64,000 nt of DNA from Deltaproteobacteria bacterium. Its GTDB lineage: Bacteria > Myxococcota_A > Polyangia > Polyangiales > JADJMO01. Every line of letters starts with the position of its first letter. Within the stretch, counting starts at the first letter, position 1. The position numbers and the translations under genes were made by a program. Under the pieces are notes generated by a model. It was given only the letters and a program-made list of their open reading frames with translations, was not told the DNA's origin and did not search any database. Of the stretch, positions 23,883 through 32,369 are shown one piece after another. Location of the stretch: NCBI GenBank assembly GCA_022843175.1, contig JALHOE010000001.1, forward strand, positions 1 through 64,000, given 5' to 3'.

Positions 23883-25018
23883 GATGCCTCCTCCGACGCG
23901 GCGTCGAGTGCATCGAGAATCTCGCGCGCCTCGATCCGATCGACGGCCAGCATGTCCGCCACTTGGCCCTCGGACAGCAGACCGGCAGAGAACGCGTCGG
24001 CTGCGAGAAGCGTCAGCCGGGACGGTGGTGCGAAGGCCGACTGCTCATCGTCTTCGCCCGTGACCGCGCGAACGGTCTTCGCACTGAGACCGCGATCGCG
24101 AAGCGCTTCGTACGTACCCTGCGGCAACAGATCGAGTTGTTCGAGCCGACGGCACATGGCCTCGACGGACACGTGAAACTTCTGCGCGAGGAGGATCAGA
24201 TGTCGCGAGGAGAAGCGGGTCTCGGCCGCAACCGTGTCTGCAAATGCGCGTCGGATCACCGCCGAGGGCATGAGCAACGCCGGGGCGAAGTAGTCGGCGA
24301 ACGACTCCGTTGCCGGCTTCGCGGCTTTCGGTAGAAGGACCACGTCGGGAACGTGCCGCTTGGTAAGGAAGTGCCCGATTTCGTGCGCGAGGGTCCACGC
24401 CCTGCGTTTGCGCGGGTGCTTGGCATTGAGGACGACACAGGCACCGACCTCCGGGTGGAACGCGAACACCCCTGCGATCTTCGACGGCAGTCCGCGGATG
24501 AAGATACGGATGCACAGCTCCAGTTCGACGAGACCGACGAGATCGGGGATCGGCGCCATGCCGAGTCCGAGGCGCGATCGTAGTTCGGCAGCGAGGTCCT
24601 CCGCCTGAGCATCGAGTCTGCCACGCGTTAGTGCGCGCTCCGGCGGGTAGTCGACGACGAGCGGGCGTCGCAGCCGGCGCTCGAGTTCGACGCTCGACGC
24701 CGCGAGTCGGTTCAGTAGCTTCATCGCCTCGGCGGACTCCTCGTCCGTCGTCCCGGCGGCGCGCCGGAACTGCCCGGTCAGATCGACGTGCACCGCGCTC
24801 TTGCGCACCAACGCGTGCACGCTCGTCCCATAGAGTTCGGCGAGTGCGATGAGCTCGTCGGGGCGCACCGCTCGATCGCCACGCTCGATCGCGACGACCG
24901 TGGTTCTAGCGACATTCAGCTTCTGCGCGACCTGCTCCTGCGTGAGCCCCGTGCCGTTCCTCGCAACACGAAGCCTCTCGCCGAAGGCAACAGCGTCGGG
25001 ACTATCAGGTGCCGGCAT
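23879..25018 (-). CDS. XRE helix-turn-helix / ImmA-IrrE metallopeptidase fusion
   Basis: A 379-residue protein. Residues ~10-70 form an XRE-type HTH (GERLRVARNGTGLTQEQVAQ, then ARTTVVAIERGDRAVRPDEL). The middle carries the zinc-peptidase motif HEIGH (AWTLAHEIGHFLTKRH), followed by TESFADYFAPALLMP with the third ligand Glu. This is the Xre-COG2856 type known as an antitoxin or as a regulator whose protease relieves repression. It overlaps the upstream QueC-like gene by 14 bp and the downstream PIN gene by 4 bp. Confidence 0.85.
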   Translation of the reverse strand: MPAPDSPDAVAFGERLRVARNGTGLTQEQVAQKLNVARTTVVAIERGDRAVRPDELIALAELYGTSVHALVRKSAVHVDLTGQFRRAAGTTDEESAEAMKLLNRLAASSVELERRLRRPLVVDYPPERALTRGRLDAQAEDLAAELRSRLGLGMAPIPDLVGLVELELCIRIFIRGLPSKIAGVFAFHPEVGACVVLNAKHPRKRRAWTLAHEIGHFLTKRHVPDVVLLPKAAKPATESFADYFAPALLMPSAVIRRAFADTVAAETRFSSRHLILLAQKFHVSVEAMCRRLEQLDLLPQGTYEALRDRGLSAKTVRAVTGEDDEQSAFAPPSRLTLLAADAFSAGLLSEGQVADMLAVDRIEAREILDALDAASEEAS

Positions 25019-26366
25019 GGTGGCATCCTCCTTCCATCAGCGCAAACCATCCACGGCGGTCCTGCGCGCTCACAAAGTCCACCCACTCGCCGCGATGCGA
25101 CGCGAGCATCGCAACAAGCCGCGCGTGCACCACGCTGCGGGCTTCGCCAGAAACTGCACCGAGCTCGAACGACGCTGCCTGTGCCGACGGAGAGTCGACT
25201 GCGAGATCGGCAAGTGCACAATGGGTGAGGATCGCGTGACGTGCGATGTCCTCGTCGTTGTTGGTCGTCGGACGGCGCGCTTTTCGCGAGGTGGCCTCAC
25301 CCATCGTGTGCGCTCCAAGATCTTGCCAGAAGTAGGGGCCGTGCTCGCTGCTTGCACCGAACCCTTGTAGAGCCACGCGGCGGTGCAAGCACCCGCCACA
25401 GACACCGCACTGCACACGACCGGAGACTCCCTTCACACGGCGAAGATCGCGACTGCACGAGACGGTCGTCGCCCAGCCCGTCGCCCCATCGGCAATGAGC
25501 GACGCCAAGACCTGCCGCTTGGTCCGCCAGACGAAGGGGTGCTCGAAGACCGGCGCATCGCCCCAGAGGCGGTGGATGAACGCGCGCAGCCGATGAGTAA
25601 ACGCCGGATGCGATCCAACGTACGCAGGTTCGTCGCCGAAGGGCACGAGGGCAGCACCGATCGCTCCCTGACCCGCCTCGCCGATCACGATGCGGTTGGT
25701 CTTCGCGAGTTTCGACGCGATCGCGGCGACAATGAAGAAGAGGAACGTGCGCGAGCGATACGTGGGCTCCGCGTGGCTACCAGCGCCGATTCGGATCGGT
25801 ACACCCACGTGGTCTTCGTACTTCCCCCGGAGTGATCCTCGTGCCCTCGATCCGTGCTCCGTCGTTACGAGGAACGGCGTGGCCATCGGTTCCGAGCGAC
25901 GCAGCCACTCGACGGCGGCGTACGAGTCAAGGCCACCGCTATAGGGCACGACGACGAACTCGTGACCGGTCGGCGGTTCGAAGAACCGTTGATCGGCCTC
26001 GAAATCGCGATGCTCGCGGCGGTAGAACTCGAAGTCCCAGTAGTCACCCGTGACAAACTCCACCGCTTCGCGAAGAGCCGTCCGGAGCGACGTGTCGTCC
26101 CACCGATCGGACGTCACGGGCACCCGCAGCGTCAGGCGCCGCGGCCAACCCTCCTCCGGCCGACGACGGACCGTGCGATCGGCGTAGGCGATCCCGCCCG
26201 CAAGCACGAGCAGGTCGACGTCGATCTGTTGGAGGTTTCGCCAGCAGAAGTTCGCGAGATGCTTGTGCGCGAGCCGGAGGTCGCGGCCGAGCAAGCACAC
26301 AAGCTCACCGCGGTGCACCTCGCTCCGTACGGACTCGGCGACGACGACGACGGCAGCAGTGGTCAT
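25005..26366 (-). CDS. QueC-like PP-loop ATPase, defence-associated
   Basis: A 453-residue protein. The PP-loop is VPYSGGLDSYAAVEWL (SGGLDS at residues 143-148). A four-Cys zinc site follows at VSCSRDLRR (C304) and VQCGVCGGCLHRR (C320, C323, C326), as in QueC, which makes 7-cyano-7-deazaguanine. At about twice QueC's length, it has an extra ~130-residue N-terminal domain and a C-terminal extension. No other queuosine genes are present. QueC-like proteins recur in defence systems (Qat, type IV CBASS). The ATG overlaps the upstream stop (ATGA, 26363-26366). Confidence 0.75.
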   Translation of the reverse strand: MTTAAVVVVAESVRSEVHRGELVCLLGRDLRLAHKHLANFCWRNLQQIDVDLLVLAGGIAYADRTVRRRPEEGWPRRLTLRVPVTSDRWDDTSLRTALREAVEFVTGDYWDFEFYRREHRDFEADQRFFEPPTGHEFVVVPYSGGLDSYAAVEWLRRSEPMATPFLVTTEHGSRARGSLRGKYEDHVGVPIRIGAGSHAEPTYRSRTFLFFIVAAIASKLAKTNRIVIGEAGQGAIGAALVPFGDEPAYVGSHPAFTHRLRAFIHRLWGDAPVFEHPFVWRTKRQVLASLIADGATGWATTVSCSRDLRRVKGVSGRVQCGVCGGCLHRRVALQGFGASSEHGPYFWQDLGAHTMGEATSRKARRPTTNNDEDIARHAILTHCALADLAVDSPSAQAASFELGAVSGEARSVVHARLVAMLASHRGEWVDFVSAQDRRGWFALMEGGCHHAGT

Positions 26367-26920
26367 CGCTTCCCTCCGCGAAGGTCATCTTCGAGATCGA
26401 GGCTCGGCTTATCAGCGCGTTCCGCGAGCGGTGCACCGACCGCTGCACGTCGTGCGAAGTCGGCGATGTCGCTCGCGGTAACGACACGCGACACCCGCCG
26501 CATCATCTCCTCGCGGTCACGGGGGAATTTCTTGGCGAGGTGGACGTCGAGCTGTCGTTGTCGAGCGGCGCTCGCCTCCTGTACACCTCGGCGCAGCGCC
26601 TCGTCGACCACGGCGACGCCCGACACGCCCGCACTCATGAGCAGCTTCGCGTGGAGGAGCACTCGCCGCTCGAACGCCCCGCGCGCAGCGGCCCCGGCGT
26701 TGGCGAGATTCTCGGACGGAAAGATCGCTGGCTGCCTCGCTGAGCAGTCGTCCCGTAGCGCCTCGAGAAACGCGGGCGACGCGGCCGCCCTGAACTCTGC
26801 TGCCTGCGCTCGGCGCACGAGGAGTGATGCGGTCTGCCAGTCAGCCTCGCGCTGACAGCGCTTCACGACGGCGCGCCAAGCTCGCGGGAGCGGAGCCGAC
26901 TTGTGAATGTCGTCGCGCAT
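26363..26920 (-). CDS. Hypothetical protein, first gene of the QueC-like operon
   Basis: A 185-residue, mostly helical and charged protein (AWRAVVKRCQREADWQTASLL, then GAAARGAFERRVLLHAKLL, then FPRDREEMMRRVSRVV). I recognise no family. No membrane segment, signal or metal motif is visible. It is coupled by ATGA overlap to the QueC-like gene and so should be treated as part of that four-gene system. Its promoter must lie between 26921 and the divergent gene at 27113. Confidence 0.65.
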   Translation of the reverse strand: MRDDIHKSAPLPRAWRAVVKRCQREADWQTASLLVRRAQAAEFRAAASPAFLEALRDDCSARQPAIFPSENLANAGAAARGAFERRVLLHAKLLMSAGVSGVAVVDEALRRGVQEASAARQRQLDVHLAKKFPRDREEMMRRVSRVVTASDIADFARRAAVGAPLAERADKPSLDLEDDLRGGKR

Positions 26921-27112
26921 GGAGGCTGAGCGAATGTATCGCCAGTTCTGACACTGTCAAGCGAATGTGCGTTTATGAACCTGACATGTCATTCACCGAG
27001 CGGTAGCAGGAATGGAGGCGAAGGCCCGAGTTTCCCGCATGTTGCCCGAGGCAACGCACCGTGCATCGGCCGAGGCCCTTGCGACGTGCCCGACGCATCC
27101 TATTTTCGGTCG

Positions 27113-27835
27113 ATGCCCGACGAGGCCGTCCCCTTCGCTCACCGGCTCAGCACCCTGCTCGCTTCCGAGCGGCCGGTCGGAGGACAGGCCTGGCTCGCCA
27201 AGGCGACCGGAGTCGAGGCCTCCACCGTATCGCGTCTCCTTAAAGGAGGTCGGGTTCCAACGCTCGAGACGCTGGAACTCATTGCGACCGTGTTCAACGT
27301 CACGGTCGAAGAGCTCGTCGAAGGGACCGACGCCGCCGTCCGCCTGCGCCCCGGGCCCGACTTCGTCAGCCGCCACCACTTCCAGGATGCCGTCCAGAAG
27401 ATGCTCGAGTTCGAGCGCAGAGCCAACGATGCAGAGGCGCTCGCTCGACAGCACGAACAGGCGCGCACCGACGAGCACTCGCGTCGTCGTCACGCTGAAG
27501 ATGACCTCGCGGGTGCCGAACGCGCGAACCGACTGCTCCGCGACGAGCTCGAGGAAGCCCGCGCTCAGATACAGCGTTTGCAGCTCAGCGTCCGGCAGCG
27601 AACGCGAGCCCTCGAGCGCGCGGTGAAGGAGATGAACGAGTTGCGCGAGCGGGTCGGCGAGCTCGCGAAGCTCGTCGAGGCTGGAAAGCAAACGGGGCGA
27701 GCAGCTGCCGTCCTCGCCGGCATCGCCGCATTCACGGGAGTCGTCACGTTGGCCAGCTATTTGGGCAATCGCGACAGGGACGAGGCCGACGACGGAGCGG
27801 CGGAAAGAGGAGTGGGAAATCATGAGAATTCTTGA
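27113..27835 (+). CDS. XRE-type HTH / coiled-coil / membrane-anchored protein
   Basis: A 240-residue protein. An XRE HTH at residues ~10-65 (GGQAWLAKATGVEASTVSRLLKG, then PTLETLELIATVFNVTVEEL) is followed by a long heptad-like coiled coil (ARQHEQARTDEHSRRRHAED onward, ~100 residues) and one C-terminal hydrophobic helix (AAAVLAGIAAFTGVVTLASYL) with a short acidic tail. A DNA-binding head tethered to the membrane is unusual and could sense envelope events. It overlaps the GTPase gene by 14 bp. ATG 27113 is chosen since homology begins there. Confidence 0.75.
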   Translation: MPDEAVPFAHRLSTLLASERPVGGQAWLAKATGVEASTVSRLLKGGRVPTLETLELIATVFNVTVEELVEGTDAAVRLRPGPDFVSRHHFQDAVQKMLEFERRANDAEALARQHEQARTDEHSRRRHAEDDLAGAERANRLLRDELEEARAQIQRLQLSVRQRTRALERAVKEMNELRERVGELAKLVEAGKQTGRAAAVLAGIAAFTGVVTLASYLGNRDRDEADDGAAERGVGNHENS

Positions 27836-28613
27836 TCGACTGCGCGGACTCCTGCGGGGGAGCGTTCCCGACGAATTGCGAGCAGCGGGGCTATCCGAGG
27901 CCGATCTCCGTGGCCTGGATGCCGCGATCGAGGCAGAGGCGGCGCGGCCCCCGGTCATCGTCCTGATCGGCGAGACCGGTGTCGGCAAGACCTCGACGCT
28001 CAACGCGCTCTTCAACAAGGGCCTCGAGATCAGTCACGCCAAAGCGTGTACGCAGATCGAGACCGAGGTCGTCGGAGATAGGGGCGGGCCGATCACCGTA
28101 TTCGACATGCCGGGCGTCGGCGAGGACGTCGACGCCGACGAGCAGCACATCGAAACGTACCGCCGCGTGCTGCCGAAGGCCGACGTCGTCCTGTTGATCC
28201 TCAAGGCCGACAACCGTGCGATGACCCACGTTCAGACGACGCTCCGTCGGTTGACGAGCGAGGGGATGCTCGATCCGAACCGGCTCGTCGTCGCCCTCAA
28301 CCAGGTCGATCTCCTCCAGCCCGGGAGCTGGGACCCGATGATCAATCTGCCGTCTCCCGAACAGGAGCAAACGATCGATGCCCGGCGCAGCGATGTGGCC
28401 GAGAAGCTGCGAAAGATCGCGAGCTTCCCGGATCGTCAGATCGTCGCGTACTCCGCGCGTACGTTCTACAACGTCGAGGTCCTCTTCGAGGCGATGGTGC
28501 TGGCCTGCGGCGAGTCGCGCGCGTGGTTGCTTGCGGACCGAGCGAGCTACGCCGACTTCAATCAACTCGTCGACCCGGTCGTCGCCGATGCCAACGTGGA
28601 GTGCGCGCAATGA
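27822..28613 (+). CDS. Small GTPase of the YfjP/YeeP type
   Basis: A 263-residue GTPase. G1 LIGETGVGKTSTLNALF, G3 VFDMPGVGEDV, G4 ALNQVDLL and G5 YSAR are all present. A Thr in the C-T-Q-I region (KACTQIETEV) is a G2 candidate. The group is that of GTPases often found in prophages and defence islands. It overlaps both neighbours (14 bp before, ATGA after), so it is co-translated with the coiled-coil regulator and the small membrane protein. Confidence 0.8.
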   Translation: MRILDRLRGLLRGSVPDELRAAGLSEADLRGLDAAIEAEAARPPVIVLIGETGVGKTSTLNALFNKGLEISHAKACTQIETEVVGDRGGPITVFDMPGVGEDVDADEQHIETYRRVLPKADVVLLILKADNRAMTHVQTTLRRLTSEGMLDPNRLVVALNQVDLLQPGSWDPMINLPSPEQEQTIDARRSDVAEKLRKIASFPDRQIVAYSARTFYNVEVLFEAMVLACGESRAWLLADRASYADFNQLVDPVVADANVECAQ

Positions 28614-28807
28614 GTGAGAAGCCCTCGAAGGAACAACTGGCCCGCCTCCAGCAGGCGAGGCTGCGCCAGCAGCAGACGCAGGCGAGGATCGAGTCCGCGG
28701 TCACGGAATCGCTCCTTGGTTGGATCACGCGATTCATCCGCCCGATCGTCGGCGGCGCGGTCAGCGCAGTGTTTGGGTGGTTCGCTCGGCTGTTCCGCGG
28801 GTCATGA
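28610..28807 (+). CDS. Small amphipathic/membrane protein (65 aa)
   Basis: The ATG at 28610 overlaps the GTPase stop (ATGA). The N-terminal half is Gln/Arg-rich and helical (QLARLQQARLRQQQTQARI). The C-terminal half is hydrophobic with Trp and Phe (WITRFIRPIVGGAVSAVFGWF). The coupling supports it as a real gene despite its size. It could be a membrane effector or anchor of the GTPase; the role is unknown. Confidence 0.65.
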   Translation: MSEKPSKEQLARLQQARLRQQQTQARIESAVTESLLGWITRFIRPIVGGAVSAVFGWFARLFRGS

Positions 28808-28844
28808 ACGCGCGGCCGGGACACACGCGAGTCGGAGATCGAGG

Positions 28845-31800
28845 ATGACGTCGTCGTCCTTGCGCGACCGATTCGCATTCCACGGCGACGCCCTCGACGG
28901 CGGCGACGCTCGCGTGCTCCGCGGAGCGATCTACGAGGTCGAGGAGATCGCGAGCGGCGTCGAGCGCACCCTCAAGCTGTGGCGCAAGACGGGTACGGGG
29001 CTCGATCGGGATCTGCGCGAGCTCTGGCTTCACGAGATGCGACAACTGCAACGTGTGATGGCGTACTCGGGCGCACGGCGACTGATCGTCGACGTCCTCG
29101 AGCTCATCGAGGACGATGACCACTTCGGGGTCGTCCTCGAGCGTGTTGGCCAGCCACTCGAGACCCGTCGGCGCAACGCTCCACGGCAGCATTGGCTCAA
29201 GAACCTGACGGCACCGCGGCCCCGTGCGTTGTTCTGGAAGAACATCCGCCGTCTCGCCGATGGGCTCGGAATCGTGCACGGCCAGGGCCTCGTGCACGGC
29301 TCCCTTTCCACGACGACGGTGATGACGGAGGGCGCGGACGAGCCGGACTTCCTCCTGGGCGGCTTCGAGTGGAGCTTGCGCGTCAGCGTCGACGGCATCG
29401 CGGGTCCGCGCCTCGGGCCGGCTGCAGAGGCGCAGCGCGCCGAGCGCTATTCCTTCGCGGAGGACTGGCGAGCGCTCGGCATGCTGATCGCGGAGTGCCT
29501 CGGGCTCGTGGTGCTCCCGTCCGGAGACGTCAGCGTGCGGGAAAGCAATGATGCGATGTCGCTCACGGTGACCGAGCGATTGCTCGTGCGCCGTCTCGTC
29601 ATGCCCGCACGCCTCGAAGTGCTCGAAGCGCAGTCGATCGTGCGCACGATCGACGACATCGTGTCGACCATCGCGAAGTCCGTGTCGCTCCGAACGGGGG
29701 CGTTCATCCTCATGTTCGCCGAGCAGTCGGGGGTGGGCGGAGTGGCCAGCACCAGTATGGGCGGCGCATTCGACGCCGACGACTGGCCTCGCGCTCTCGA
29801 CTGGGCGCGCGCTGACCTTCGCACCGGTGCGCGTCTGCTCGTCCCGCGTCGACCGGCTGTGGCGCAGGCACGGCTGCACCTTGTCAGCGGGAACGCCGTT
29901 TACGATCTACGTCCATTCCGTGACGAGGGCGGCTCCGCGTGGGATATCGCCGTCTGCGATCACGTGCGATCGCGCGGTGAACGCCTCGACGTCTACGACT
30001 ACGACGACCATCCGCTCAACCAACCCATTGTTGCCGTTCGTGGCACCCGCTCAGCACGTGAGGAGCGCAGCAGGCGCGGATCGGATGTTCTCGACTGGGG
30101 GGCCTTCGTGCGTGACGAGCCGGCGCCGCACACGAGCGCGCTAGACCGCGTCCGGAAGGCTCTATTGCTCGTTCAGTGCGTCGAGGCCGTGATCAAATCG
30201 CTCGAAATTCTGCCCGTTCGGATCGTTCAGCGCGAGGAAACCGATGGTGGCACCACGCTGCAGCTTCGCGCGGCGCCCGCGTCGCAGAACGTGCGCGATG
30301 ACCTCGCGAAAAAGATGGGCGTGGCGGACACGGCTGACACTCTTCGGCGCCTCTTCGAGGATGACGACCGGGAATCGGATCGCCGCTGGCGTCTCGGGCA
30401 AGCAACAAGTCTCGGTTCGTCGGCGTCACGCGACACGATCGTGACCTTCATCGACGTCGCCGACCGCGGAGGCGGATACCTGTTCGACGCTGACGGCGAA
30501 GTGCCGGATGCGCCCGTCCACTTTTTGCGGCCGGACGGCGACGGCGGAACCGAGCAAGTCATTCGTCGGCGTCTTCGACACATCGGCGCGCTCGACACGC
30601 GCGTCGACGTAGCCGAGACGCTCGACAACCCCTGGCTGCAGCGGCGTTCGAGCCGCGAGGCGCTTGACGAATCGGACGAACATTTCAACCAGCTCGATCG
30701 TCCGAAGCGTGACGCGCTGCGGCTGCTCTGGGGCACGCTGCCTACGTTCTTTGTCGTGGGTCCGCCGGGAGTCGGCAAGACACGGCTTGCGACCGAGGTC
30801 GTCCGCCGCCGCTTCAGGCAGGAGCCGTCGACGCGAATGCTCGTTTGCGCGCAGGGGCATGACGCACTCGAACACCTGCAACAGCAGATGAAGACCACCC
30901 TCTTCGAAGAGGGAATGCGCGACCTGCTCATCGTGCGGTCCACGACGCCCGAACGACACAAGACAACGGACGACGAGGTGCCGAGAGTCGTCGAGCGCTG
31001 CCTACAGCAACTCAAAGATAGCGCGTGGTGCAAGGATGCCCCTGGTCCGCTCGCCGAGCGCGTCGCGGAGCTCCAGGCGGCTGCCGTGCGATCGCGAGAG
31101 GACCCGGGGCGGGCCGATCGCCTCGAGCGCGTCGGGCTGAGCGCCGTCGGAAGCCTGGTACTCGATGGCGCGAACGTCGTGATCTCGACGGCCAATTCTG
31201 CGGATGTGGAGCGCCTTGGCGAAGACCGCAGTCAGTTTGATTGGGTCGTGGTCGAAGAGGCGGCGAAGGCGACGGGACCAGAGCTCGTCGGACCGATGAT
31301 GCTCTCGGGACGCCACCTGCTGATCGGTGACCACCACCAGCTCCCGCCCTTTGATAGTGACCGCCTCGCCCGCGTGCTCGCGGACCAGGCCACAGTCCGC
31401 GAAGCGCTGGCGGCTGCGGAGCGCCGCATCGGCGCGTTGCTCACCGAAAACGAAGTCGACGACGTCAATCAGCTGCTCGACGATGCGGAGTCGCTGAAGT
31501 CGACCGCGGGGCTCGCACTGCGCCTCCTTCAGCCATTCCGCACATTTGTCGAGGACGACGAGCGTCGCAGACGCGACGGAGCCCGTCCCATCGCGGCGAC
31601 GCTCACGGAGCAGCGCCGGATGGACCCGGCGATCGCCCGGATCGTTTCCAATGCATTCTATAACCGCGAGCTCACGACCGAGCCCGGGAGAGCGGCGGCG
31701 GCGCGGACTTCGTGCTCACCGATCGTGCAGCGCAGTCCGTTGCCGGCCAGTCCCGTTGTCGTGGTCGCGTTCCCGCATGTGAGCGCCAGCGGCACGGCTG

Positions 31801-32369
31801 CGCCGGCGGAGTCAGCGCGACCTCGTTGGCGAAATCGAGAAGAAGCGCGCAGCGTGATGGACGTCTTGCGGCACGTGCGGCCGGCAGTTGGTTGTCGGCC
31901 GACTCTCGCGGTGCTGTCTCCGTACGCCGCGCAGGTCGCGCTGATCAAGGACTCGATTCGTCGTGCGCCGCGAGGAGATCTCGCGCACCTGCGTGACTTC
32001 GCGACTGCCCGCGAGGGCGGCGAGCTCGTGGGTACCGTCGACGCCTTTCAGGGGTCCGAGGCCGACATTGTCATCGTGTCGCTCGTTCGGAACAACGCCC
32101 GCGCGGGGGGAAGCGCCCTCGGCTTCCTCCGAGATCGCCGACGCATGAACGTGCTCCTGAGTCGTGCAAGATCGCAGCTGATCATCATCGGAAGCCTCGC
32201 CTTCCTGCACGAGGCAGTGCGTGGTGTGAATCCAAAGAACGAGCTGGACCACGACCTCTCGTTCCTCACGACCATCCTCGCGACGATCGAAGAGTTGTCC
32301 GGGGAGACCCGCGATGGTGTCGCTCTGGCGAGCATCATTCGGCCGGCGGACCTTCGGGGGCGCTCGTGA
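28845..32369 (+). CDS. mkoA: Kinase-like/superfamily 1 helicase fusion, Mokosh type I MkoA-like
   Basis: An 1174-residue protein. The N-terminal ~230 residues have a protein-kinase fold (Lys in RTLKLWRK; GLVHGSLSTTTV at the catalytic loop; FLLGGFEWS at the DFG position), with HRD and DFG both changed. A COG1112-type SF1 helicase fills the C-terminal half: Walker A GPPGVGKTRLA near residue 638, VVEEAAKA near 802, HHQLPPF, LTEQRRMDP and DAFQGSEADIVIVSLVR near 1065. Kinase plus RNA-helicase followed by a PLD gene is the layout of Mokosh type I. It begins 37 bp after the small membrane gene and its stop overlaps the PLD start. Confidence 0.75.
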   Translation: MTSSSLRDRFAFHGDALDGGDARVLRGAIYEVEEIASGVERTLKLWRKTGTGLDRDLRELWLHEMRQLQRVMAYSGARRLIVDVLELIEDDDHFGVVLERVGQPLETRRRNAPRQHWLKNLTAPRPRALFWKNIRRLADGLGIVHGQGLVHGSLSTTTVMTEGADEPDFLLGGFEWSLRVSVDGIAGPRLGPAAEAQRAERYSFAEDWRALGMLIAECLGLVVLPSGDVSVRESNDAMSLTVTERLLVRRLVMPARLEVLEAQSIVRTIDDIVSTIAKSVSLRTGAFILMFAEQSGVGGVASTSMGGAFDADDWPRALDWARADLRTGARLLVPRRPAVAQARLHLVSGNAVYDLRPFRDEGGSAWDIAVCDHVRSRGERLDVYDYDDHPLNQPIVAVRGTRSAREERSRRGSDVLDWGAFVRDEPAPHTSALDRVRKALLLVQCVEAVIKSLEILPVRIVQREETDGGTTLQLRAAPASQNVRDDLAKKMGVADTADTLRRLFEDDDRESDRRWRLGQATSLGSSASRDTIVTFIDVADRGGGYLFDADGEVPDAPVHFLRPDGDGGTEQVIRRRLRHIGALDTRVDVAETLDNPWLQRRSSREALDESDEHFNQLDRPKRDALRLLWGTLPTFFVVGPPGVGKTRLATEVVRRRFRQEPSTRMLVCAQGHDALEHLQQQMKTTLFEEGMRDLLIVRSTTPERHKTTDDEVPRVVERCLQQLKDSAWCKDAPGPLAERVAELQAAAVRSREDPGRADRLERVGLSAVGSLVLDGANVVISTANSADVERLGEDRSQFDWVVVEEAAKATGPELVGPMMLSGRHLLIGDHHQLPPFDSDRLARVLADQATVREALAAAERRIGALLTENEVDDVNQLLDDAESLKSTAGLALRLLQPFRTFVEDDERRRRDGARPIAATLTEQRRMDPAIARIVSNAFYNRELTTEPGRAAAARTSCSPIVQRSPLPASPVVVVAFPHVSASGTAAPAESARPRWRNREEARSVMDVLRHVRPAVGCRPTLAVLSPYAAQVALIKDSIRRAPRGDLAHLRDFATAREGGELVGTVDAFQGSEADIVIVSLVRNNARAGGSALGFLRDRRRMNVLLSRARSQLIIIGSLAFLHEAVRGVNPKNELDHDLSFLTTILATIEELSGETRDGVALASIIRPADLRGRS

